Source of the DNA: an uncultured Clostridia bacterium
Lineage (GTDB): Bacteria; Bacillota; Clostridia; TANB77; CAG-508
NCBI GenBank assembly: GCA_948875265.1
Contig: CAQRYF010000016.1
Location: forward strand, 1 to 31,261
Direction: 5' to 3'
Length of the DNA stretch: 31,261 bases
Shown: positions 7,344 through 12,292 of the stretch, in pieces
Layout: every line of letters begins with the position of its first letter
Numbering within the stretch: position 1 is the stretch's first letter
The notes under the pieces: generated by a model
Databases searched by the model: none
What the model saw: the letters and a program-made list of their open reading frames with translations, nothing else
Told to the model about the DNA's origin: nothing
Translations under genes and position numbers: made by a program

Positions 7344-7901
7344 TTAGACTGAATTTATATTAATAATACAAATGTTTAATATAAATATTAAAACATTCAT
7401 TAATATTAAACTAATATTTCTTAAAGTTATACTTTTTATTGGTTTTTCAATACTATCATTTCTATTCCAATATAACCTGTATTTATTATATAAATTATTC
7501 ATTTGTTTTTTAAATATGAATGGTAATACTAATAATATTCTATTTGCGAATAGTGCATAATAATAGTAATCCATATTATTACTGATAAATTTAAAGCATA
7601 TAAATCCTACAATTAATAAATACCATTCAGCAAGACCTATTAAAAATAAATCTAGTTTATCGGTTTCCTTTCTATATATTAAGTTTAAAATTATATAGTT
7701 GAAAAATATTATTAATATGTATGAATATATATTATATGTAGTCATTATTCCAGTTATTATATAATTTATTGCCACACCAACTAATAATTTTAGAACTCTA
7801 TTTTTTCTATTATCTAAGTTCTTTGCTACTACTATAAAGAATGTAAAAAATAAAACTTCTGGTACCATTCCTAAGAAAATATCAATAAATATTTGTTTCA
7901 T
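7344..7901 (-). CDS. Six-helix membrane protein resembling an AgrC sensor domain without kinase
   Basis: A protein of 185 residues with about six membrane spans (roughly 6-28, 37-56, 58-76, 83-105, 114-130 and 160-182). It begins MKQIFIDIFLGMVPEVLFFT. The size and topology match the peptide-sensing half of AgrC-type kinases, but it stops where the kinase would begin. It lacks the His-x6-Cys pair of AgrB. A good ribosome site (AAAGGAGAAGAATT before ATG) and a plausible promoter (TTGTTA-18-TATAAA) make it the first gene of the minus-strand operon. Likely roles are peptide receptor or export partner for the downstream peptide; both are inference from position and topology. Confidence 0.6.
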   Translation of the reverse strand: MKQIFIDIFLGMVPEVLFFTFFIVVAKNLDNRKNRVLKLLVGVAINYIITGIMTTYNIYSYILIIFFNYIILNLIYRKETDKLDLFLIGLAEWYLLIVGFICFKFISNNMDYYYYALFANRILLVLPFIFKKQMNNLYNKYRLYWNRNDSIEKPIKSITLRNISLILMNVLIFILNICIININSV

Positions 7902-7990
7902 AATTCTTCTCCTTTGTACTTATCTTTTTAATCTTATTCATGTTTATAAAATTTATTCCTCTATTTTAACAATTAGTGTTATGGAAAAAT

Positions 7991-8025
7991 ATGTCATTGA
8001 CATAATGTATTTAACATGTTAAAAT
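7991..8025 (+). promoter_or_regulatory. Palindrome-rich promoter of a divergent small RNA
   Basis: TTGACA (7997-8002) and TAAAAT (8020-8025) are 17 bases apart. Two perfect palindromes sit on it: ATGTCATTGACAT (7991-8003) covers the -35, and TTTAACATGTTAAA (8010-8023) covers the spacer and -10. Both are strong candidates for protein binding. The promoter points away from the Agr-like operon. Confidence 0.65.
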
Positions 8026-8031
8026 ATAAAT

Positions 8032-8112
8032 AAGCATACATATTTATGTATGTTGATGTAGAGAAAAGATAGCCTTCGGTCGCCAAATCGTTTCTATCTT
8101 TTCTCTTTTTTT
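8032..8112 (+). ncRNA. Candidate 80-nt small RNA divergent from the Agr-like operon
   Basis: Transcription from the promoter at 7997-8025 would start near 8032. The RNA has two hairpins. CATACATA/TATGTATG (8035-8042 with 8045-8052) is the first. The second is a 13-bp terminator stem AGAGAAAAGATAG/CTATCTTTTCTCT (8060-8072 with 8094-8106) followed by six T. The 21-nt terminator loop, containing CTTCGGTCGCC, is unusually GC-rich for this region. No open reading frame of note lies inside. In agr loci the divergent transcript is RNAIII; this one is much shorter, so the parallel is one of position only. Confidence 0.6.
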
Positions 8113-8446
8113 ATATTATATACAAATTTTACAAAAAAAGTAAAGGAAAAAGTCAAAATTTGTCGTATTTTTGTTTAATTTGTACTTTAAGTATCAGTTT
8201 GAATTTTTTTATGAACTTTATGTGTTTTTTGTATTATTTCCTTAATATCATATCATGTTTTTTTAATTTAGTCTTTAGGGTTTCTAGTATATTATATAAA
8301 ATTTCTAAAAAACTATGTGACTTACACTTTATAGTATACTTATGTCTAATTATTTCATTAATTTATATAATTTTAGTTTTGTTTACTTTTTTGAACAAAA
8401 TTATTGTATAATATCTTCTATATCTTGTCAATAGTTATTGTTCATT
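8113..8446. other. T-rich gap with no recognised gene
   Basis: This stretch is strongly T-rich on the plus strand. Reading frames inside it (for example 8160-8411) encode only Phe/Leu/Ile-rich sequence with no ribosome site. TTTTTTGAACAAAA at about 8388-8401 resembles the half-sites of the operator at 8447-8476 and may be a second repressor site. I see nothing else. Confidence 0.5.
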
Positions 8447-8489
8447 TTTTTGAAAACTTATTGATTTTTTCAAAAACCTGTTATATACT
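8447..8489 (+). promoter_or_regulatory. Promoter and operator of the S24-type repressor
   Basis: TTGATT (8461-8466) and TATACT (8484-8489) are 17 bases apart. TTTTTGAAAA (8447-8456) and TTTTCAAAAA (8467-8476) are a perfect inverted repeat flanking the -35, as expected for autoregulation. Transcription would start near 8496, which excludes the ATG at 8490 and supports the one at 8508. Confidence 0.6.
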
Positions 8490-8507
8490 ATGTTTGGGGG
8501 TATTTTT

Positions 8508-9167
8508 ATGTTTAATAAAAACGAATTTGCAAACTTAATCAAAAGAATAAAAGAAACTTATAACACACAAGAAGAATTCGCTAAAAAATCTGGTGTTGGT
8601 AGAACCTATCTTTCACAATATATGAATATGAAATTAGAATATCCACCAAAACCTAAAATTTTAGAAAAACTAGCAGCTGCCTCTAATGGTATTGTCTCTT
8701 ATCCTCATTTAATGACTACATGTGGATATCAAGAAAATAATTATATTAAAAATAAGAACGATATTTTATTTAATATTCCAATATTAAATAAAATAGTAGT
8801 AAATAAGCCAATATTAGTTGACGAATATCTGGAAGGATATTTTCCAATAGACCCAAATATTTATAACATAACAATTCCTGATGAATATTTTTATCTTAAA
8901 GTATCTGATGAAAGTATTAATTTAAAAGTTCATAATGGTGATTATGCTTTAATTCATAAACAAGATTATGCAAAAAATGGAGATATAATTGTTGCAATTG
9001 TAAATAATGATAGTGAAGCTACATTAAAGAAATATACTAAACTTGCTGACAATTTGATAATATTGGAACCTATATCTACGATTCCTATGGACTCAATAAA
9101 AATTAATCCAAAAAAATCTGTATTAAAAATAATAGGAAAGGCCATAGGTCAATTTGGAAAATTGTGA
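8508..9167 (+). CDS. XRE-S24 phage-type repressor
   Basis: A protein of 219 residues. An N-terminal helix-turn-helix (about 1-65, TQEEFAKKSGVGRTYLSQYM) is joined to a C-terminal S24/LexA-like domain (about 115-219). In that domain KVSDESIN supplies the serine of the Ser-Lys dyad and ATLKKY supplies the lysine. GDYALIHKQ and NGDIIVAIV are the usual strands. I see no clear Ala-Gly cleavage site, so self-cleavage during the SOS response is doubtful. The start at 8508 has GGGGG seven bases upstream. No phage structural or integrase genes are in the window. It may be a domesticated repressor or a stress regulator of nearby genes. Confidence 0.85.
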   Translation: MFNKNEFANLIKRIKETYNTQEEFAKKSGVGRTYLSQYMNMKLEYPPKPKILEKLAAASNGIVSYPHLMTTCGYQENNYIKNKNDILFNIPILNKIVVNKPILVDEYLEGYFPIDPNIYNITIPDEYFYLKVSDESINLKVHNGDYALIHKQDYAKNGDIIVAIVNNDSEATLKKYTKLADNLIILEPISTIPMDSIKINPKKSVLKIIGKAIGQFGKL

Positions 9168-9180
9168 ATAGCAACTCAAA

Positions 9181-9222
9181 AAAATAGTATCAAATATTAT
9201 AGTAAATATGTGATACTATTTT
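9181..9222. terminator. Bidirectional terminator after the S24 repressor
   Basis: AAAATAGTATCA (9181-9192) pairs with TGATACTATTTT (9211-9222), giving a 12-bp stem, and T-rich sequence follows. It also serves the minus-strand NUDIX fragment ending at 9234. Confidence 0.75.
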
Positions 9223-9233
9223 TTCATTTATTA

Positions 9234-9497
9234 TTAAACTTCTTGTTTCTCTAACCATTCATAATATTTTATTAAATATTCCCAACAACCTTCTTTGTTA
9301 GTTATTCCATTATAATTATCTTTAATTTTCTTTATAATCTCATTTTTATCTATCCATCTTACTTCTGAAACTTCTTCCTCCTGTAGCTTTAATTTAGTTT
9401 CATCAACTTCCTTATTTACTATATAATATTCATTAAAATGATTATTTACTATATCTCCTTTAATGTTTGTTGAGATTGATGAACCTATAAATGTCAT
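9234..9497 (-). pseudogene. NUDIX hydrolase fragment (C-terminal half)
   Basis: The 87 residues match the second half of a NUDIX hydrolase: a strand (HFNEYYIVNKEV), then LQEEEVSEVRWIDKNEIIKKI, the usual region after the catalytic box, and a helical end. The NUDIX box itself (GX5EX7REUXEEXGU) is missing, and nothing resembling it occurs upstream on this strand. No ribosome site precedes the ATG at 9497. That ATG instead lies in a hairpin (TCATATCAT at 9494-9502 with ATGATATGA at 9513-9521, then TTTTT) that could terminate plus-strand transcripts. It is best read as a truncated, probably inactive gene. Confidence 0.65.
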
Positions 9498-9558
9498 ATC
9501 ATATAGAAAAAGATGATATGATTTTTAACATTCTCTAAAAATCTATGTTATTTTATAT

Positions 9559-9587
9559 TTGACAAATCAATAAAAAGATGTTATTAT
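9559..9587 (+). promoter_or_regulatory. Promoter of the small RNA at 9594
   Basis: TTGACA (9559-9564), a 17-base spacer, then TATTAT (9582-9587), close to consensus. It leads into a hairpin-only transcript. Confidence 0.65.
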
Positions 9588-9593
9588 ATATTT

Positions 9594-9676
9594 ACATTAA
9601 AAATGTGTCGTTGGTCGTAACGAAACATATATGTAACTGGTATGTGTACCGTAAACAATGCACATACTATTTTTTT
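9594..9676 (+). ncRNA. Candidate small RNA convergent with a 33-aa peptide gene
   Basis: A predicted transcript of about 83 nt. Hairpin one: ATGTGTCGTT/AACGAAACAT (9603-9612 with 9619-9628, one mismatch) with loop GGTCGT. Hairpin two is the terminator: 10 bp between 9638-9647 and 9660-9669, then seven T. GTATGTGTACC (9640-9650) nearly repeats GTATGTTACC (9729-9738), which lies antisense to the 3' end of the convergent peptide gene, so the two RNAs could pair. No reading frame of note is present. Confidence 0.55.
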
Positions 9677-9693
9677 GTTCAAAAAATAAAAGC

Positions 9694-9718
9694 AAGGTAG
9701 CTCCGTAAAAACTACCCT
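9694..9718 (-). terminator. Terminator of the 33-aa peptide gene
   Basis: On the minus strand AGGGTAG (9718-9712) pairs with CTACCTT (9700-9694) around an 11-nt loop, followed by GCTTTTATTTTTT. It is separate from the convergent RNA's own terminator at 9638-9676. Confidence 0.55.
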
Positions 9719-9737
9719 ACTCGACTATGTATGTTAC

Positions 9738-9839
9738 CTAGTCTTTGTCATTCTTTTTATCTTCTCCTAATTGAAAGTTCTTTTCTTTTTCAGCAAGTAA
9801 CATTTCAATTAATGGTAAGATAAGGTCGTAACTAGACAT
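9738..9839 (-). CDS. 33-aa peptide (possible type I toxin-like small protein)
   Basis: The frame reads MSSYDLILPLIEMLLAEKEK and continues NFQLGEDKKNDKD. A hydrophobic segment (about residues 4-16) is followed by a highly charged tail. The ribosome site is strong (GGGGG eight bases before the ATG). The leader of about 57 nt can fold so that AAGGTAATCC pairs with GGGTTCCTT over the ribosome site, which may limit translation. Size, polarity, occluded start and a convergent small RNA recall Fst-type toxin-antitoxin loci. I see no clear sequence match to Fst, and the hydrophobic part is short for a membrane toxin. It may instead be an ordinary small regulatory peptide. Confidence 0.55.
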   Translation of the reverse strand: MSSYDLILPLIEMLLAEKEKNFQLGEDKKNDKD

Positions 9840-9901
9840 ATAAGGAACCCCCTTTCCACCCTTTAGTAAAGGATTACCTTTCTGTCAATGAAAAAGTTGT
9901 T

Positions 9902-9928
9902 ATTATATTACAACATTCTTTTAGACAA
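9902..9928 (-). promoter_or_regulatory. Promoter of the 33-aa peptide gene
   Basis: On the minus strand TTGTCT (9928-9923) and a consensus TATAAT (9907-9902) are 15 bases apart, or 16 if ATTGTC is taken as the -35. Transcription would start near 9896. Confidence 0.5.
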
Positions 9929-10039
9929 TACAAGCGAACAACTTAATATTTTAGGATATTTTCAGATAAAGTTATGCACATCGATGAAGCGTTTCAAAAA
10001 CTGATATATAACTGAAACTAGCTATTTTTAGGCAAAAAA

Positions 10040-10065
10040 GAAACTACTCATTTTTGAGTAATTTC
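10040..10065 (-). terminator. Terminator of tRNA-Pro
   Basis: On the minus strand GAAATTACTC pairs with GAGTAGTTTC around a six-base loop and is followed by TTTTTT. It begins ten bases after the encoded CCA. Confidence 0.8.
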
Positions 10066-10074
10066 CTACTTTTA

Positions 10075-10150
10075 TGGTCGAGGTGACAGGGATCGAACCT
10101 GCGACCTCATGGTCCCAAACCACGCGCGCTACCAACTGCGCTACACCTCG
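10075..10150 (-). tRNA. tRNA-Pro (anticodon TGG)
   Basis: The cloverleaf is complete. The acceptor stem is CGAGGTG/CACCTCG, with C at position 1 as expected for proline tRNAs. The anticodon arm is CGTGG-TTTGGGA-CCATG, with TGG in the loop. The T arm has GGTTCGATCC and the CCA is encoded. A promoter lies upstream and a terminator just downstream. Confidence 0.95.
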
Positions 10151-10172
10151 ATTTAATTTAAGCTGCTTATAT

Positions 10173-10201
10173 ATATTATCATATTTCATTGTGTTTTGCA
10201 A
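10173..10201 (-). promoter_or_regulatory. Promoter of tRNA-Pro
   Basis: On the minus strand TTGCAA (10201-10196) and TAATAT (10178-10173) are 17 bases apart. The -10 lies 22 bases before the tRNA start. Confidence 0.6.
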
Positions 10202-10257
10202 CAATTTTTTAAAATTTTTTTATTTTTATTTCTAAAACTTTTTTGTATTAGAAAAAA

Positions 10258-10287
10258 GAAAATCTTAACAACACTATTAAGACTTTC
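10258..10287 (-). terminator. Terminator of the DUF2207-type gene
   Basis: On the minus strand GAAAGTCTTAA pairs with TTAAGATTTTC and runs into TTTTTTCTAA. It lies 12 bases after the stop codon at 10300. Confidence 0.75.
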
Positions 10288-10299
10288 TCTTTTTAGTAT

Positions 10300-11349
10300 T
10301 TAATCTATTATTAACGGAATCCTCCGGCCGCCTCCTCCGCCTCCGAAAGATCCACCTCCTCCACCTCCAGAAGAGAATCCTCCTCCACCAGAAGAATAAC
10401 TTTCAGCCCTTGTTTTTGCACTTTGTGCTGTACTTATTCCGCTAGCTGCACAGTAATTTATAAATATTATATTATCATATGAATTAAAACTTGATTGTTC
10501 TATTATTTCAGGATATAAATCTTTAAAGTCTTTTGCTACTTGTTTAGCAATGCCCATCATTTGTGCATATATTAAATATTCTTCAAATATTGCTACTTCA
10601 ATTGCTTCTCTATCTTTTATAAGTGTGTACTCTTTTAGAAATTTCTTTAATCCTGCTAATTCAATTGCTTCTTGTTTTAATTTAGATGTTGCTGTATATG
10701 AATTATATTTAAATACTTTAAATATTGATTTTTCTTCAATTTTTACTAATCCTAAATCTATCAATTTATTCTTTTGGTTTTTTAGTATATCTTCAAACCA
10801 TTCAAGTATTTTAGAATAATTATTCTTACACCATTTCTCAAACTCTTTATTTTCTAATATTCCATCTTTACTTGCTTCATAAAGCATTTTAAACAGTTTT
10901 TGTTCTCCTATATTTTCTATAGCTGTTTCTGGATTTATTTTATTTAATATTATTACTGTATTTTCTTTTTTAAATATCTTTCCTACTTCTTTTTGTTCAA
11001 TTTTGATAATAGATTCTTTAAGCCACTTTAAGATTATAGCTCCTAACAAATCTGTTTTATTTTTTAACAATCCATATTGATATCCTATATAATAAGCTCT
11101 AAAAATATCTTTCTCACAAGGTATATCTCTATAATAAGGTACATCTTTTTGTGTGAATCTTCCTTCTATACCAAAATCTAATTTTGATGCCTCTGATTTC
11201 TTAGTTGCTATAATTATAAGTGGTATAAATATAGATGTAAAAATAATTATAAAAAACACACCTAATATTTCTCCGTAAATCATTATCAGAATTATCAATA
11301 TATTTTTCTGCTCCTTCTTCTGCCATTTCAAAATAGTAATTAAAATCAT
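10300..11349 (-). pseudogene. DUF2207-type membrane protein, 3' part of a frameshifted gene
   Basis: From about 11270 downward this frame continues the protein begun at 12028. It holds one membrane span (ILGVFFIIIFTSIFIPLIII), a large cytoplasmic region of about 270 residues, and a Gly/Ser-rich end (SSGGGGFSSGGGGGGSFGGG). That layout, extracellular beta domain then membrane span then soluble domain then glycine tail, is typical of the DUF2207/YciQ family. The frame's own ATG at 11349 lies in sequence that duplicates, out of frame, the coding region of the 5' part and is unlikely to be a true start. The function of the family is unknown; it is thought to act at the envelope. Confidence 0.75.
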
Positions 11350-12028
11350 TATTTAACTTATTTGTAGTATTAAATGTTTTAGAAGGAAATTTAACTAGTA
11401 ATGTCATATACTCATCCGTATCAAGTCTTCCATCTGATTGCATTTCTATATATCCATTATAAACATATGCCGTTCCTCCATAATTTCCATATCCCCATAC
11501 ATCAATAGTATCTTCTATATTAAAATCTGTATGAATCTTGATATATACATTGCCTATCGAATTAGAAAATTCATATGGTATAAGTGTCCAATAAACCATT
11601 TGTGAATCTGTTAATTCAGATACAAAATTAGTTATTGTGTATTTAACATTGTATGTATGTACGCCATATGAGCTTATTCCCCAACATAATTCAACTCCAT
11701 CAGATATTTCATTTATTCCACATTTATTGGCTTTACTTGAAAGTGAACCAGATGTATTCCATGATGACAATGTTTGATATTGTGTTCCATTTTCACTTAC
11801 TTTTAAATCTTTTATTTCAGAATTTCCTAAATTATAATATGGATGATATACTTCTGTTCCTTGAGAGGTATTACAATTCCATATTTCTGTAACAGTTGCA
11901 TTTCCATTATTATCAATATAAATATCCATTGATATTTTATTTATTGAATTTGCTTGAACGTTTTTACTTAATCCAAATATTAATAAACTAAATAAAAATA
12001 TCCAAAATATTTTTAAAGTTTTTTTCAT
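11201..12028 (-). pseudogene. DUF2207-type membrane protein, 5' part of a frameshifted gene
   Basis: The start shows a signal peptide (MKKTLKIFWIFLFSLLIFGL, likely cleaved after VQA). About 220 residues of extracellular DUF2207 domain follow, including MDIYIDNNGNATVTEIWNC and YNVKYTITNF. Near 11270, after AEKYIDNSDNDLR, the frame leaves the family pattern and encodes only low-complexity FYNYFYIYIYTTYNY before stopping. The neighbouring frame carries on with the expected membrane span. One extra base around 11265-11290 explains the break; it is not in a long homopolymer. It could be true decay or a sequencing or assembly error. Confidence 0.75.
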
Positions 12029-12139
12029 TTTAATCCCCTTTTTTGTTTAATTTATTTTATATATTATTTCACAATATATATCTTTTTACAATAATCATAC
12101 TTAAAATTTTTAAAATATATCTAAAATTTCAAAAAAAGC

Positions 12140-12168
12140 TTGAAAAAGGCTAAGAAAACAAGTATAAT
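12140..12168 (+). promoter_or_regulatory. Promoter of tRNA-Arg(ACG)
   Basis: TTGAAA (12140-12145), 17 bases, then consensus TATAAT (12163-12168), ten bases before the tRNA. Confidence 0.75.
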
Positions 12169-12178
12169 ATTACAGTAT

Positions 12179-12255
<77 letters not shown>

Positions 12256-12256
12256 A

Positions 12257-12289
12257 AAGAACGCTACTTTTAATAAAAGTAGCGTTCTT
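12257..12289. terminator. Bidirectional terminator between tRNA-Arg and the deaminase-fold gene
   Basis: AAGAACGCTACTTTT (12257-12271) pairs perfectly with AAAAGTAGCGTTCTT (12275-12289) around a three-base loop, with T runs on both outgoing sides. It stops the tRNA and the minus-strand gene ending at 12293. Confidence 0.85.
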
Positions 12290-12292
12290 TTC

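Noticed and set aside
7344..7901. This membrane protein as AgrB itself
   Set aside because: It lacks the His-x6-Cys pair; its six spans fit an AgrC-type sensor better. The pair is in the neighbouring 210-aa protein.
8160..8411. 83-codon frame rich in Phe, Leu and Ile
   Set aside because: No ribosome site, and the composition follows the T-rich strand; the promoter and operator of the repressor lie just after it.
8490..8507. Upstream ATG of the S24 repressor
   Set aside because: It falls between the -10 and the predicted transcription start; the ATG at 8508 has the ribosome site.
8447..9841. Integrated prophage
   Set aside because: A repressor is present, but there is no integrase, structural, lysis or replication gene and no duplicated attachment site next to the tRNAs.
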